A stretch of 64,000 bases of DNA from Enterobacter sp. RHBSTW-00175 (GTDB lineage Bacteria > Pseudomonadota > Gammaproteobacteria > Enterobacterales > Enterobacteriaceae), in the NCBI RefSeq assembly GCF_013927005.1, contig NZ_CP055930.1, positions 3,100,001 to 3,164,000 on the forward strand, in the 5' to 3' direction. Positions 42,921 through 53,327 of this stretch are shown here, piece by piece (the first letter of the stretch is position 1; every line of letters begins with the position of its first letter). The translations under genes and the position numbers were made by a program. The notes under the pieces are model-generated. The model was not told the DNA's origin and did no database searches. It was given only the letters and a program-made list of their open reading frames with translations.

Positions 42921-43979
42921 ATGCGCAAAATAATCCATGTGGATATGGACTGTTTTTTTGCCGCAGTGGAGATGCGTGACAACCCGGCGCTGCGGGATAT
43001 CCCTATCGCCATTGGCGGTAGCCGCGTCCAGCGTGGAGTGATCAGCACTGCCAATTACCCAGCGCGCAAATTTGGCGTGCGCAGCGCCATGCCGACGGCG
43101 ATGGCGCTGAAACTCTGCCCGCACCTCACCCTTCTGCCTGGCCGGTTTGAAGCCTACAAAGAAGCCTCCGTTCATATCCGGGACATTTTCTCCCGTTACA
43201 CGTCTCTGATTGAACCGCTTTCGCTTGATGAGGCCTATCTGGATGTCACTGACAGCGTCCATTGCCACGGCTCTGCCACGCTGATGGCACAGGAGATCCG
43301 CCAGACTATTGCCCGTGAGCTGAACCTAACAGCATCGGCAGGCGTTGCGCCGGTGAAGTTCCTTGCAAAAATCGCTTCAGATTTGAATAAACCGAATGGC
43401 CAGTACGTCATCACCCCGGATGACGTTCCGGCTTTTTTAAAAACATTACCGCTTGGAAAAATACCCGGTGTCGGGAAAGTCTCAGCCGCGAAGCTTGAAA
43501 GTATGGGGCTGCGTACCTGCGAAGATGTGCAGCGCAGCGATCTCGTGATGCTGCTCAAGCGTTTCGGGAAGTTTGGCCGTGTTCTGTGGGAGCGCAGCCA
43601 GGGCATTGACGAGCGGAGCGTGAATAACGAGCGGCTGCGTAAATCCGTTGGCGTAGAGCGTACGCTGATTGAAGATATTCATGACTGGGCTGAATGCGAG
43701 GCCATTATTACCGGGCAACTTTACCCGGAGCTGGAACGACGCCTCGCCAGGGTGAAACCAGACCTTCTGATTGCCCGCCAGGGGATCAAACTCAAGTTCA
43801 ATGATTTTCAGCAAACCACCCAGGAGCACGTCTGGCCGCGCCTGAATAAAGACGATCTTATCGCGACGGCAAAAAAGGCCTGGGAAGAACGACGGGGTGG
43901 AAGAGGGGTTCGGCTGGTGGGATTACACGTCACGCTTCTGGATCCGCAGCTTGAGCGACAGCTGGTATTGGGATTGTAA
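42921..43979 (+). CDS. dinB: DNA polymerase IV (translesion, Y family)
   Basis: A 352-residue SOS-induced polymerase that bypasses minor-groove adducts. The catalytic carboxylates are in MDCFFAAVE (Asp8) and [11 protein letters not shown]. The palm, fingers, thumb and little-finger domains are intact, and the terminal QLVLGL is the beta-clamp-binding motif. The LexA box upstream indicates SOS control. The yafNOP genes that follow dinB in E. coli are missing. Confidence 0.97.
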   Translation: MRKIIHVDMDCFFAAVEMRDNPALRDIPIAIGGSRVQRGVISTANYPARKFGVRSAMPTAMALKLCPHLTLLPGRFEAYKEASVHIRDIFSRYTSLIEPLSLDEAYLDVTDSVHCHGSATLMAQEIRQTIARELNLTASAGVAPVKFLAKIASDLNKPNGQYVITPDDVPAFLKTLPLGKIPGVGKVSAAKLESMGLRTCEDVQRSDLVMLLKRFGKFGRVLWERSQGIDERSVNNERLRKSVGVERTLIEDIHDWAECEAIITGQLYPELERRLARVKPDLLIARQGIKLKFNDFQQTTQEHVWPRLNKDDLIATAKKAWEERRGGRGVRLVGLHVTLLDPQLERQLVLGL

Positions 43980-43983
43980 AAAA

Positions 43984-44020
43984 GCCCGGTGGCGCTACCG
44001 CTTACCGGGCCTGTGTTTTT
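43984..44020 (+). terminator. Terminator of dinB
   Basis: GCCCGGT and ACCGGGC form the stem around a 13-base loop and are followed by CTGTGTTTTT, 4 bases after the dinB stop. Confidence 0.8.
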
Positions 44021-44037
44021 CACCCTCTCCCTGCGGG

Positions 44038-45322
44038 TGTACGGTCCGGGGACATGGTAGACAGGTGTTCGGGGACATGGTGAACACTTTTTAACATCCT
44101 TTACCCATGGTGATCGACTTTTTCTTCAGGTCGATCACCCCCACTTTCGTGCTGTACCACCACACCTCGTAGCTGCCGTCTTCCTGCATCTCCTTCAGCC
44201 CGACCCGTTCTCCCCTGAACGCCTTGCCTGCGCTCAGACTTACCCCTTTCACGCTCAGCTTTCCGCTGATATCCACTTTCCTGACCATCACGCCCTCGTC
44301 GTATTCCGGGGGCGTGGTGTTGCCGCTGTACTGCCGCTCTGACGGCTTATACCGCGACCCCGGTACCGCCATATCCAGCGCCTCATGCGGGCGTTCAAGG
44401 TTATAGACTGTCCGCCAGTGGTCGAAGGCGCGCTGCAGTTCGCCCCCGCTCGCGAACCACTTCCCCTGCAGCACTTCTGCCTTCAGGCTCCGGTGAAAAC
44501 GCTCCAGCTTACCCTGCGTCTGCGGATGATACGGCCGGGAGTGCCCCACCCGGATACCCAGACGCATCAGCCACAGCTCCAGCGCCGTCCAGGTGCCGGT
44601 GGTGTCTCCCCACGGAGAACCGTTGTCCATCGTCATCCGGTCCGGCAGGCCGTAGCGCTCAAACACGCTGACCAGCTGCTGCTGCACGGTCTCGCGCCGT
44701 TCATCGGTACAGTGCGCCAGGCACAGGGAAAATCGGGAGTGGTCGTCCAGCAGGGTGAGCGGATGGCAGCGGCCGCCTCCAAAGGGAAAGTGGCCCTTAA
44801 AATCCATCTGCCAGAGGCGGTTCGGCGCGTCATGTTCGAACCGTCCCGTGGCGGGAATGCCCGGTGAAGTGCCCGGCAGCAGACCGTGACGGGCCATGAG
44901 GTTATGGACGGTGCTGAAGGCGGGCATGGTGTGCCCCTGGTCTTCCAGCCAGCGCTTTATCTTGCGTGCGCCCCAGCGTTCATGGCGGTCATGCGCCATA
45001 CGCAGCAGGGCAGTGATGTCGTCAGATGAGCGGTTCGGGGAATGGTGCGGTATGCGCGGGCGGTCCTGAAGGCCGGAGGCCCCTTCCTCCGCCCAGCGGC
45101 GAAGCCACTTATAGCCGGTGGCAGGTGAAATGCCGAAGCGACGGCAGAGGGAACGGATGTTCGCCCCGTCCTGCGAGGCGAACAAAACAAACTCGGTACG
45201 TAATGACATGGTATCTCTCGCATCCCAGGACATAAGCGACTCCATAAACGGGTTCTTATGCCTTAGTTGTAAGTGTCTACCATGTCCCCGAACAAGTGTT
45301 CACTATGTCCCCGGACCGTACA
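44038..45322 (-). mobile_element. IS481-family insertion sequence, complete
   Basis: A 1285-bp element. The outer ends are identical for at least 18 bases as an inverted repeat (TGTACGGTCCGGGGACAT), and a 5-bp target duplication GCGGG lies at 44033-44037 and 45323-45327. Each end contains a second inner copy of the CGGGGACAT motif, 24 bases further in, followed by GGT or AGT and GAACAC/AGACA. These are probably paired transposase-binding sites. One intact transposase gene on the minus strand. Complete ends, duplication and gene suggest a recent, possibly active insertion. Confidence 0.93.
44091..45233 (-). CDS. IS481-family transposase
   Basis: A 380-residue DDE transposase. The N-terminal helix-turn-helix reads IRSLCRRFGISPATGYKWLRRW, and a second HTH region follows (about residues 60-110). 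The rve integrase core has the DDE residues in WQMDFKGHF, TMDNGSPWG and the Glu of GKLERFHRSLKAE. Translation is assigned to ATG 45233, because GGAG lies 6 bases upstream of it; an in-frame ATG at 45245 is the alternative. The C-terminal domain (about 300-380) is as in other full-length IS481 transposases. Confidence 0.92.
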   Translation of the reverse strand: MSWDARDTMSLRTEFVLFASQDGANIRSLCRRFGISPATGYKWLRRWAEEGASGLQDRPRIPHHSPNRSSDDITALLRMAHDRHERWGARKIKRWLEDQGHTMPAFSTVHNLMARHGLLPGTSPGIPATGRFEHDAPNRLWQMDFKGHFPFGGGRCHPLTLLDDHSRFSLCLAHCTDERRETVQQQLVSVFERYGLPDRMTMDNGSPWGDTTGTWTALELWLMRLGIRVGHSRPYHPQTQGKLERFHRSLKAEVLQGKWFASGGELQRAFDHWRTVYNLERPHEALDMAVPGSRYKPSERQYSGNTTPPEYDEGVMVRKVDISGKLSVKGVSLSAGKAFRGERVGLKEMQEDGSYEVWWYSTKVGVIDLKKKSITMGKGC

Positions 45323-45347
45323 GCGGGAGAGGGCTGGGGTGAGGGTT

Positions 45348-46805
45348 TTACTTCGCAGGAATCGCTTTCAGCAGTTCAGTCAGCAGGGTCCAGTAGTGGC
45401 CCACGCTTTCGATATGAACCTGCTCATCCGGGGAGTGTGGCCCGGTGATGGTTGGCCCGATGGACACCATATCCATATCCGGATACGGTTTTTTGAACAG
45501 ACCACATTCCAGACCCGCGTGGATCACCTGAATGTTCGGGGTGCTGTTGAACAGACGCTGGTATGTTTCACGCACCAGAGCCATTACCGGTGAGCTTGCA
45601 TCCGGCTGCCAGCCTGGGTAGCTACCTTTAGCGGACGTTGATGCGCCAGCCAGTTTGCCCAGAGATTCCAGCATACTGACAACGTACTCTTTACCGCTGT
45701 CGATAAGTGAACGGATCAGGCAGATGATTTCTGCGCTGTCGTCGCTCATGGTCACGACGCCAACGTTCAGAGAAGTTTCCACAACGCCTTTTGCGACGTC
45801 AGAGTTGCGAATAACACCGTTTGGCGAGGCATTTAGCAACTGGATAAAGTTGTCGCGAGACTGTGCAGTCAGAGCGGCTTTATCTGTCGATACCGATTCC
45901 AGAACCACAGTCAGGTTTTTTTCTTTTGCAGACAGTTCGTTTTTCAGGATATCCAGATAAACGCTGGAGAGTTTTTTCAGCTCGTCTGCTTTTGCCGCGG
46001 GTACTGCAACAGTGGTAAATGCTTCACGCGGGATTGCGTTACGCAGCGTACCGCCGTTGAAATCAACCAGACGCAGGTCAAGTTCAGCCGCGTGGCCTGC
46101 CAGGAAGCGCGCCAGCAGTTTGTTGGCGTTACCCAGGCCTAAGTGAATATCGCCACCAGAGTGACCCCCTTTCAGGCCTTTCAGCGTCAGCTTGAAGGTC
46201 TGGAAACCAGCAGGGATCGCTTCACGGGACAGTGGCAGCGTAGTGATGAAATCGATCCCGCCTGCGCAACCCATGTAGATCTCGCCTTCTTCTTCTGAGT
46301 CGGTGTTGATCAGGATATCCGCTTGCAGCCAGTTTGCTTGCAGGCCGAAAGCCCCGTCCATACCGGCTTCTTCGGTCATGGTCAGCAGTACTTCCAGTGG
46401 GCCGTGCTCAACGCTGTCGTCTGCCAGTACAGCCAGGGCTGATGCCATGCCAATACCGTTATCCGCGCCAAGCGTGGTGCCGCGCGCTTTTACCCAGTCG
46501 CCGTCGATATACGGCTGAATAGGATCTTTAGTGAAATCGTGAACGGTATCGTTGTTTTTCTGTGGAACCATGTCCAGGTGCGCTTGCAGTACAACCGGTT
46601 TACGGTTTTCCATGCCTGCGGTTGCGGCTTTGCGGATCAGAATGTTGCCAACCTGGTCGCGCTCAGTGTGCAGACCTTTTTCCTTCGCCCAGCCAATAAT
46701 ATGTTCGGCAAGCTGTTCTTCATGATAGGACGGGTGCGGAATGGAACAGATTTTGGCAAAAATATCCCACAGCGGCTGTGGAGATAATTGAGACAGTTCA
46801 GACAC
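45348..46805 (-). CDS. pepD: Cytosol non-specific dipeptidase (aminoacyl-histidine dipeptidase)
   Basis: A 485-residue M20 metallopeptidase that cleaves X-His and many other dipeptides. Zn ligands and catalytic residues appear in LQAHLDMVPQ, TLGADNGIGMA and TMTEEAGMDGAFGL, and the dimerisation domain contains KGLKGGHSGGDIHLG. Start GTG 46805 has AAGGAG upstream and yields MSELSQLSPQPLWDIF, the E. coli N-terminus. The IS lies 25 bases beyond its stop and does not damage it. Confidence 0.97.
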   Translation of the reverse strand: MSELSQLSPQPLWDIFAKICSIPHPSYHEEQLAEHIIGWAKEKGLHTERDQVGNILIRKAATAGMENRKPVVLQAHLDMVPQKNNDTVHDFTKDPIQPYIDGDWVKARGTTLGADNGIGMASALAVLADDSVEHGPLEVLLTMTEEAGMDGAFGLQANWLQADILINTDSEEEGEIYMGCAGGIDFITTLPLSREAIPAGFQTFKLTLKGLKGGHSGGDIHLGLGNANKLLARFLAGHAAELDLRLVDFNGGTLRNAIPREAFTTVAVPAAKADELKKLSSVYLDILKNELSAKEKNLTVVLESVSTDKAALTAQSRDNFIQLLNASPNGVIRNSDVAKGVVETSLNVGVVTMSDDSAEIICLIRSLIDSGKEYVVSMLESLGKLAGASTSAKGSYPGWQPDASSPVMALVRETYQRLFNSTPNIQVIHAGLECGLFKKPYPDMDMVSIGPTITGPHSPDEQVHIESVGHYWTLLTELLKAIPAK

Positions 46806-47065
46806 GATAAGTCTCCTTGTCGATGCTCTGCAAACATTGATGCAGGTCACAGGGTTAGCAGGTTAATAGTTACCACAAGTCAGGCTTGCGAGATGCAACT
46901 GAGAATACCACTTTCTCTGGTTGCTGGTAGCATAAAGCATGTAAAAACTCGGGCTCAGGGCGCTAAACACTGGTTTTTAGCGCGTCAGATCTCTATAATC
47001 TCGCGCAACCTATTTCCCCCTTGAACACTTTTTAAGCCGTATACAAACAGGCTGGGACACTTCAC

Positions 47066-47524
47066 ATGAGCGAAAAATACGTCGTCACCTGGGACATGTT
47101 GCAGATTCACGCACGCAAACTGGCTGCGCGTCTGATGCCTTCCGAGCAGTGGAAAGGCATTATTGCCGTTAGCCGTGGTGGTCTGGTACCGGGCGCATTG
47201 CTGGCACGTGAGCTGGGTATTCGTCATGTCGATACCGTATGTATCTCCAGCTATGATCACGACAACCAGCGCGAACTGACTGTGCTGAAACGCGCCGAAG
47301 GCGACGGTGAAGGCTTCATCGTTATTGACGATCTGGTCGATACCGGCGGTACTGCGGTTGCGATCCGCGAAATGTACCCTAAAGCACACTTCGTCACTAT
47401 CTTCGCGAAACCTGCTGGCCGCCCGCTGGTTGACGATTACGTGATTGACATCCCTCAGGATACCTGGATTGAGCAACCGTGGGATATGGGCGTGGTCTTC
47501 GTTCCACCTATCTCTGGTCGTTAA
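47066..47524 (+). CDS. gpt: Xanthine-guanine phosphoribosyltransferase
   Basis: A 152-residue purine salvage enzyme that converts xanthine or guanine and PRPP to XMP or GMP. The PRPP loop is [16 protein letters not shown], and the base-recognition region is [17 protein letters not shown]. Length identical to E. coli Gpt. Confidence 0.98.
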   Translation: MSEKYVVTWDMLQIHARKLAARLMPSEQWKGIIAVSRGGLVPGALLARELGIRHVDTVCISSYDHDNQRELTVLKRAEGDGEGFIVIDDLVDTGGTAVAIREMYPKAHFVTIFAKPAGRPLVDDYVIDIPQDTWIEQPWDMGVVFVPPISGR

Positions 47525-47544
47525 TACCTGCGCGAAATTATTTT

Positions 47545-47576
47545 AACGCCCGGTGATACCGGGCGTTGTTTTTTTT
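47545..47576 (+). terminator. Terminator of gpt
   Basis: AACGCCCGGT, GAT and ACCGGGCGTT form a 10-bp stem followed by G and a run of T. Confidence 0.95.
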
Positions 47577-47630
47577 AGCTTGTGGCGAGTTACAATAGTC
47601 TCTATACGATGTATTCACGGAGGCAATGCA

Positions 47631-48875
47631 ATGACGCAGGCAAATCTTAGCGAAACGCTATTCAAACCCCGCTTTAAACACCCTGAAACGTCGACGCTGG
47701 TGCGCCGTTTTAACCAGGGGACTATGCCGTCAGTACAGTCTGCGTTAGACGGCAAAAATGTGCCTCACTGGTATCGCATGATTAACCGCCTGATGTGGAT
47801 CTGGCGCGGAATCGATCCCCGTGAAATCCTCGACGTGCAGGCGCGTATTGTGATGAGTGACGCCGAACGTACTGACAGCGAACTCTATGATACCGTGGTC
47901 GGTTATCGTGGCGGAAACTGGATTTACGAATGGGCCAAACAGGCGATGCTCTGGCAACAGAAGGCCAGCCAGGAAGAGGATGCCACTCTGAGCGGCCAGC
48001 ACTGGCTCCATGCTGCTAATCTCTACAGCATTGCTGCTTATCCTCATCTGAAAGGCGACGAACTGGCCGAACAAGCGCAGGCGCTGGCAAACCGTGCTTA
48101 TGAAGAAGCGGCCCAGCGTTTACCAGGCCGGATGCGTGAACTGGAGTTCACTATCCCGGGAGGCGCCTCCGTGACCGGATTCCTGCATATGCCTGATGGC
48201 GAAGGTCCGTTCCCGGTCATATTAATGTGCGGTGGTCTGGATTCTCTTCAGACTGACAACTACAGCCTTTTTGAGCGCTACTTTGCACCAAAAGGGATCG
48301 CGATGTTAACGCTCGATATGCCGTCTATTGGCTTTTCCTCTAAATGGAAACTGACCCAGGATTCGAGCCTGTTGCACCAGCACGCGTTAAAAGCGCTGGA
48401 AAATATCCCGTGGGTTGACCACACCAGAGTAGCCGCTTTTGGTTTCCGCTTTGGCGCGAACGTCGCGGTGCGTCTGGCTTATCTTGAATCTTCTCGTCTT
48501 AAAGCTGTTGCCTGTCTTGGCCCGGTGGTTCATGCGCTTTTAAGTGAGCCTGCTCGCCAGGGAAGCGTACCGGAAATGTATCTGGACGTACTGGCAAGCC
48601 GACTTGGTATGCATGATGCATCTGATGATGCACTGCGTGTTGAACTGAATCGTTACTCATTAAAAATGCAGGGCTTGTTGGGACGGCGTTGTCCGACGCC
48701 GATGCTGTCCGGTTACTGGAAAAACGATCCCTTCAGCCCGGAAGAAGAGTCGCGCTTAATCACTTCGTCATCTGCGGATGGCAAGCTGCTTGAGGTACCG
48801 TTCAGCCCGGTGTATCAGAATTTTGACAAAGCGCTAAAAGAGATTACGCGCTGGATCACGCAGAGATTGTGTTAA
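47631..48875 (+). CDS. frsA: Esterase/fermentation-respiration switch protein FrsA
   Basis: A 414-residue alpha/beta-hydrolase fold protein (DUF1100). The E. coli homologue binds unphosphorylated EIIA-Glc and shows esterase activity. Central [20 protein letters not shown] and [19 protein letters not shown] occupy the oxyanion and elbow regions; the elbow reads GFRFGANV rather than GxSxG. The ATG at 47631 has a CGGAGG about 9 bases upstream and gives the known N-terminus. Confidence 0.94.
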   Translation: MTQANLSETLFKPRFKHPETSTLVRRFNQGTMPSVQSALDGKNVPHWYRMINRLMWIWRGIDPREILDVQARIVMSDAERTDSELYDTVVGYRGGNWIYEWAKQAMLWQQKASQEEDATLSGQHWLHAANLYSIAAYPHLKGDELAEQAQALANRAYEEAAQRLPGRMRELEFTIPGGASVTGFLHMPDGEGPFPVILMCGGLDSLQTDNYSLFERYFAPKGIAMLTLDMPSIGFSSKWKLTQDSSLLHQHALKALENIPWVDHTRVAAFGFRFGANVAVRLAYLESSRLKAVACLGPVVHALLSEPARQGSVPEMYLDVLASRLGMHDASDDALRVELNRYSLKMQGLLGRRCPTPMLSGYWKNDPFSPEEESRLITSSSADGKLLEVPFSPVYQNFDKALKEITRWITQRLC

Positions 48876-48932
48876 GAGATTGCTAAATTTTGATGGTTTG
48901 GTAAAACAGTGGCTTCACAAAAGGAGATCGCA

Positions 48933-49334
48933 ATGACGTTACCGAGTGGACACCCGAAAAGTAGACTGATTAAGAAGTTCATGGCTCTTGGCCCGTATAT
49001 TCGAGAAGAGCAGTGTGAAGAGAATCGCTTTTTTTTCGATTGCCTGGCTGTATGCGTCAATGTGAAGCCTGCACCCGAAAAACGTGAGTTCTGGGGCTGG
49101 TGGATGGAAATGGAAGCCGAGGAAAAACGTTTCACTTACAGCTATCAGTTTGGTCTGTTTAATAAAGACGGTAACTGGCAAGCTGCGCCAATCAAAGATC
49201 AGGAAGTGATCGATCGCCTCGAGTACACCCTGAAAGAGTACCTCGGTAAAGCAAGAGCGTTGTTGGCGACGCTGGATCTGAAGCTTGAACCCGCAGATGA
49301 CTTTTCCAGTGAAGCGGTAAAATTGACAGCGTAA
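48933..49334 (+). CDS. crl: Sigma factor-binding protein Crl
   Basis: A 133-residue protein that binds sigma-S and promotes its association with core RNA polymerase, raising curli and stationary-phase transcription. The conserved start [16 protein letters not shown] and the core [27 protein letters not shown] are present. AAGGAG lies before ATG 48933; an in-frame ATG at 48909 lies before the ribosome site. Confidence 0.96.
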   Translation: MTLPSGHPKSRLIKKFMALGPYIREEQCEENRFFFDCLAVCVNVKPAPEKREFWGWWMEMEAEEKRFTYSYQFGLFNKDGNWQAAPIKDQEVIDRLEYTLKEYLGKARALLATLDLKLEPADDFSSEAVKLTA

Positions 49335-49339
49335 CCGTT

Positions 49340-49372
49340 TTTCTCCCTCTTCCTGCGGGGTGAGGTGAGGGC
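49340..49372. repeat. Degenerate intergenic palindromic repeat (copy 3)
   Basis: TCTCCCTCTTCCTGCGGGGTGAGGTGAGGGC resembles the units at 30758 and 44021/45345, but the inner palindrome has decayed. It lies between convergent crl and phoE. Confidence 0.55.
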
Positions 49373-49374
49373 AA

Positions 49375-49404
49375 TAAAAAACCGGCTATAAGCCGGTTTT
49401 TTTA
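49375..49404. terminator. Bidirectional terminator between crl and phoE
   Basis: AACCGGCT, ATA and AGCCGGTT with an A-run on the left and a T-run on the right. Confidence 0.9.
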
Positions 49405-49415
49405 TATCTACATTA

Positions 49416-50468
49416 TTAGAACTGGTAAGTCATACCCAGTGCAACGATGTCGTCGTTGCTCAGACCCAGTTTGTTATTGTCATCGAGTTGGTTGATTTTA
49501 TAATCAACAAACGCTGACATATTTTTGTTGAAATAATAGGTCGCGCCCAAATCGATATATTTCACGAGATCTTCGTCGCCGATACCTTCGATATCTTTGC
49601 CTTTAGACTGTACATAGCCCAGGGACGGACGCAGACCAAAATCAAACTGGTATTGCGCAACCACTTCGAAGTTCTGCGCTTTATTCGCAAAACCACCGGA
49701 AATTGGGGTCATGTTGCGGGTTTCGGAATACATGGTTGCCAGGTAAATATTGTTCGCGTCATATTTCAGACCGGTAGCCCAGGCTTCCGCTTTGTCACCC
49801 TGGCCACGAGCCAGCAGGTTCTGGTCATTGGTACGGTCAGAGTTGGTGTACGCGCCGCTGATGGCGAAGTCGCTGCCACCGAAGTCATACGTCACAGAAG
49901 TACCGAAACCGTCGCCGTTCTGCTTTTTGGCGTCACGGTTTTCGTTTTTGCCCTGGTATTGCAGGGTCACATCCAGGCCATCAACCGCGCCGAAGAAGTC
50001 GGTGTTGCGGTAGGTTGCCAGGCCGCTGGAACGCTTGGTCATGAAGTTATCAGTCTGAGCAGAAGAGTCGCCGCCGAATTCAGGGAACATATCGGTCCAG
50101 GCTTCAACGTCGTACAGTGCGCCCAGGTTACGACCGTAGTCGAAGGAACCGAAGTTTTTCAGTTTCAGACCAGCAAATGCCAGACGGGTTTTCTGTGAAG
50201 AATCGCTCTCTGCTTTGTTACCCGAAAACTCAGCTTCCCAACGACCGTAACCGGTCAGCTGATCGTTAATCTGAGTTTCACCTTTGAAGCCGAAACGTAC
50301 GTAAGTCTGGTCACCATCTTTAGAGGCATCATCACTGATATAGTGCATGGCTTTGACTTTGCCGTACACGTCCAGTTTATTGCCATCTTTATTATAAACT
50401 TCGGCTGCGTGTACAGATGCGGAAGCCACAACGCCCATTACCACTAATGCCAGAATACTCTTTTTCAT
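49416..50468 (-). CDS. phoE: Phosphate-limitation outer-membrane porin PhoE
   Basis: A 350-residue general porin with anion preference. The signal peptide [21 protein letters not shown] is followed by mature [19 protein letters not shown]. The 16-strand barrel ends in the required C-terminal Phe (GMTYQF). Loop 3 is [24 protein letters not shown] 50468 has AGGA upstream; a TTG two codons earlier is unlikely. It differs from OmpC/OmpF in the PhoE-type loops, and the Pho box upstream supports the name. Confidence 0.95.
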   Translation of the reverse strand: MKKSILALVVMGVVASASVHAAEVYNKDGNKLDVYGKVKAMHYISDDASKDGDQTYVRFGFKGETQINDQLTGYGRWEAEFSGNKAESDSSQKTRLAFAGLKLKNFGSFDYGRNLGALYDVEAWTDMFPEFGGDSSAQTDNFMTKRSSGLATYRNTDFFGAVDGLDVTLQYQGKNENRDAKKQNGDGFGTSVTYDFGGSDFAISGAYTNSDRTNDQNLLARGQGDKAEAWATGLKYDANNIYLATMYSETRNMTPISGGFANKAQNFEVVAQYQFDFGLRPSLGYVQSKGKDIEGIGDEDLVKYIDLGATYYFNKNMSAFVDYKINQLDDNNKLGLSNDDIVALGMTYQF

Positions 50469-50564
50469 TTTCAATCCTGAGTTTTATAAACGCGCTAAAA
50501 TTCGCTGAGCAATGAACGCCTGTTCTTGCCCCGTGAAAAACAGAAAGGGTTTTAACGTTCTGGA

Positions 50565-50582
50565 ATTAAAGTTTTATGACAA
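50565..50582 (-). promoter_or_regulatory. Pho box of phoE
   Basis: On the minus strand TTGTCAT-AAAA-CTTTAAT fits the PhoB consensus of two CTGTCAT/CTGTAAT repeats separated by 4 bases, with one mismatch per repeat. It is about 100 bases before the phoE ATG. Confidence 0.65.
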
Positions 50583-50771
50583 ATTGAGAATTAATTTAAA
50601 AAACTGTGATTTATTATTTCAGTAATAAAAATGTCAAAATCTGCCGCTACGCTTGCTGATCCCGCGCAACAAAGTGTTCCGCATTGTGCGAAGGCAGTTG
50701 GCAACGGGGCTGAGTCCTGCTACAACGTTCGTTTGACATCATTTTCCCTTATCGTTGAACGGCAGAGAATC

Positions 50772-51875
50772 ATGAGTGACAGCCAGACGCTGGTGGTAAA
50801 ACTCGGTACCAGTGTTTTAACAGGCGGATCGCGCCGCCTAAATCGCGCCCACATTGTTGAGCTTGTACGTCAGTGCGCTCAGTTACATGCCGCAGGGCAT
50901 CGAATTGTGATTGTGACCTCCGGGGCAATTGCTGCCGGGCGTGAACACCTGGGCTACCCCGAACTCCCCGCGACGATAGCATCCAAGCAGTTGCTGGCCG
51001 CCGTGGGGCAAAGCCGACTCATTCAACTCTGGGAACAACTGTTCTCTATTTATGGTATTCACGTCGGCCAGATGTTGCTGACGCGTGCGGATATGGAAGA
51101 CAGAGAACGCTTCCTGAACGCCCGCGATACGCTGCGCGCGTTGCTCGACAATAATATCGTTCCCGTCATTAACGAAAACGACGCCGTCGCGACCGCTGAA
51201 ATTAAAGTGGGCGATAACGACAACCTTTCTGCGCTGGCCGCCATTCTGGCCGGGGCGGATAAATTGCTGCTGCTGACCGATCAGCAAGGGCTGTTTACCG
51301 CCGACCCGCGTAACAATCCAGACGCTGAGCTGATAACCGATGTTCACGGTATTGATGATGCGCTGCGTGCCATCGCCGGGGATAGCGTGTCTGGTCTTGG
51401 AACCGGTGGTATGGGAACCAAACTGCAAGCGGCGGACGTCGCATGCCGTGCGGGCATCGACACCGTTATTGCGGCCGGCAGCCGTCCTGGCGTGATTGGC
51501 GATGTGATGGAAGGCCTCTCCGTAGGCACGCGCTTCCACGCGCAGGAATCGCCACTGGAAAACCGCAAGCGCTGGATTTTTGGCGCGCCTCCGGCAGGTG
51601 AAATTACCGTGGATGAAGGGGCGACCTCTGCAATTCTGGAAAGAGGGAGTTCATTACTTCCAAAAGGAATTAAAAGCGTGACAGGTAACTTCTCCCGTGG
51701 TGAAGTGATTCGTATCCGCAACCTTGCAGGTCGCGACATCGCGCACGGTGTCAGTCGCTATAACAGCGATGCGTTGCGCCGTATCGCCGGGCACCATTCC
51801 CAGCAGATCGATGCGATCCTGGGCTATGAATATGGCCCGGTTGCCGTGCATCGCGATGACATGATTATTCGTTAA
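50772..51875 (+). CDS. proB: Glutamate 5-kinase
   Basis: A 367-residue enzyme for the first step of proline synthesis, phosphorylating glutamate to gamma-glutamyl phosphate. The amino-acid kinase domain runs from [12 protein letters not shown] through [11 protein letters not shown] and the [12 protein letters not shown] motif. A C-terminal PUA domain (about 275-367) follows. Proline feedback inhibition is known for the family. ATG 50772 gives the E. coli N-terminus [10 protein letters not shown]. Operon with proA. Confidence 0.97.
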   Translation: MSDSQTLVVKLGTSVLTGGSRRLNRAHIVELVRQCAQLHAAGHRIVIVTSGAIAAGREHLGYPELPATIASKQLLAAVGQSRLIQLWEQLFSIYGIHVGQMLLTRADMEDRERFLNARDTLRALLDNNIVPVINENDAVATAEIKVGDNDNLSALAAILAGADKLLLLTDQQGLFTADPRNNPDAELITDVHGIDDALRAIAGDSVSGLGTGGMGTKLQAADVACRAGIDTVIAAGSRPGVIGDVMEGLSVGTRFHAQESPLENRKRWIFGAPPAGEITVDEGATSAILERGSSLLPKGIKSVTGNFSRGEVIRIRNLAGRDIAHGVSRYNSDALRRIAGHHSQQIDAILGYEYGPVAVHRDDMIIR

Positions 51876-51886
51876 GGAGCCTGAAC

Positions 51887-53140
51887 ATGCTGGAACAAAT
51901 GGGCGCAGCCGCCAAAGCCGCCTCTTACAAACTGGCGCTCCTTTCCAGCCGCGAGAAAAACCGCGTGCTGGAAAAAATCGCTGATTATCTGGAATCGCAG
52001 TCTGCTGACATTCTGCGTGCCAACGAACAAGATTTAGCTGAAGCCCGTGAAAACGGCCTGAGCGAAGCTATGCTCGACCGCCTGGCGCTGACGCCAGCAC
52101 GCCTGAAAGGCATCGCTGACGATGTGCGTCAGGTGTGCAATCTGGCTGACCCGGTAGGGCAGGTGATTGATGGCGGGCTGCTCGACAGCGGTTTACGCCT
52201 TGAGCGTCGCCGCGTGCCGCTCGGCGTTATCGGTGTTATCTATGAAGCGCGTCCGAACGTGACCGTTGATGTGGCCTCTCTGTGCCTGAAAACCGGCAAC
52301 GCGGCCATCCTGCGTGGCGGAAAAGAGACCTGGCGCACCAACGCCGCAACGGTAAAAGTCATCCAGCAGGCGCTGGAAGAGTGCGGTTTACCCGCAGGTG
52401 CTGTTCAGGCCATCGAAAGCCCGGATCGCGCACTGGTGAATGAAATGCTGCGTATGGACAAATACATCGACATGCTAATCCCTCGCGGTGGCGCGGGCCT
52501 GCACAAGCTGTGCCGTGAGCAGTCGACGATCCCGGTTATCACCGGCGGTATCGGTGTGTGTCATATCGTAGTGGATGACAGCGCCGAAATTGAACCGGCG
52601 CTGAAAATCATCGTCAATGCGAAAACGCAGCGTCCAAGCACCTGCAACACGGTCGAAACGCTGCTGGTTCATCAGGGGATCGCGGATACCTTCCTGCCTG
52701 CACTGAGCAAGCAGATGGCGGAAAGTGGCGTAACGCTGCACGCCGAAGCTAACGCTCTGGCGTTGCTGAAAGAGGGCCCCGCGACGGTGGTTCCGGTTAA
52801 AGCAGAGCAGTATGACGATGAGTTCCTGTCGCTGGATCTGAACGTGAAGGTGGTGGCCGATCTTGATGACGCCATTGCGCACATCCGTGAACACGGTACG
52901 CAGCACTCTGACGCGATCCTGACCCGCACGCTGCGCAACGCTGACCGCTTTGTGAATGAAGTGGATTCATCTGCGGTATACGTGAATGCTTCAACCCGTT
53001 TCACCGATGGCGGCCAGTTCGGCCTGGGGGCAGAAGTTGCCGTCAGTACCCAGAAGCTGCACGCGCGCGGCCCGATGGGGCTCGAAGCGCTGACCACCTA
53101 CAAGTGGATCGGTTTCGGTGATGATACGATTCGTGCGTAA
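51887..53140 (+). CDS. proA: Gamma-glutamyl phosphate reductase
   Basis: A 417-residue NADPH-dependent enzyme that makes glutamate-5-semialdehyde from the ProB product. The catalytic Cys lies in [17 protein letters not shown], and the cofactor-binding region is [33 protein letters not shown] lies before the ATG, 11 bases after proB. Full length. Confidence 0.98.
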   Translation: MLEQMGAAAKAASYKLALLSSREKNRVLEKIADYLESQSADILRANEQDLAEARENGLSEAMLDRLALTPARLKGIADDVRQVCNLADPVGQVIDGGLLDSGLRLERRRVPLGVIGVIYEARPNVTVDVASLCLKTGNAAILRGGKETWRTNAATVKVIQQALEECGLPAGAVQAIESPDRALVNEMLRMDKYIDMLIPRGGAGLHKLCREQSTIPVITGGIGVCHIVVDDSAEIEPALKIIVNAKTQRPSTCNTVETLLVHQGIADTFLPALSKQMAESGVTLHAEANALALLKEGPATVVPVKAEQYDDEFLSLDLNVKVVADLDDAIAHIREHGTQHSDAILTRTLRNADRFVNEVDSSAVYVNASTRFTDGGQFGLGAEVAVSTQKLHARGPMGLEALTTYKWIGFGDDTIRA

Positions 53141-53148
53141 ATAAGCAT

Positions 53149-53199
53149 GGGTGGTGCAAAAATAGCCGTTTGATTCGCAAGGCCATTGACGCACCACCC
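53149..53199 (+). other. Long-loop inverted repeat after proA
   Basis: GGGTGGTGC (53149-53157) and GCACCACCC (53191-53199) are perfect 9-bp complements separated by 33 bases, between proA and thrW. It may be a proBA transcript end or processing structure. No T-run directly follows. Confidence 0.5.
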
Positions 53200-53251
53200 T
53201 GTTAGATCTACTCTTTTGCCCCGTGGTTACGCTCGTAACCGGCCTCTCAGG

Positions 53252-53327
53252 GCCGATATAGCTCAGTTGGTAGAGCAGCGCATTCGTAATGCGAAGGTCG
53301 TAGGTTCGACTCCTATTATCGGCACCA
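53252..53327 (+). tRNA. thrW: tRNA-Thr (CGU)
   Basis: A 76-nt cloverleaf with anticodon CGT at 53285-53287 and encoded CCA. Position after proA equals E. coli thrW, a known prophage attachment site (CP4-6 in K-12). Here an accessory sugar locus begins directly downstream. Confidence 0.97.

Larger units (their letters stand above)
44021..45345. repeat. Intergenic palindromic repeat (copy 2), split by the IS
   Basis: CACCCTCTCCCTGCGGG at 44021-44037 and AGAGGGCTGGGGTGAGGG at 45328-45345 join to form one unit like the copy at 30758. The insertion sequence entered the loop of the palindrome and duplicated GCGGG. Confidence 0.85.

Noticed and set aside
44385..44867. A 160-codon plus-strand frame inside the IS element
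   Set aside because: Antisense to the transposase DDE domain; IS481 elements carry a single gene.
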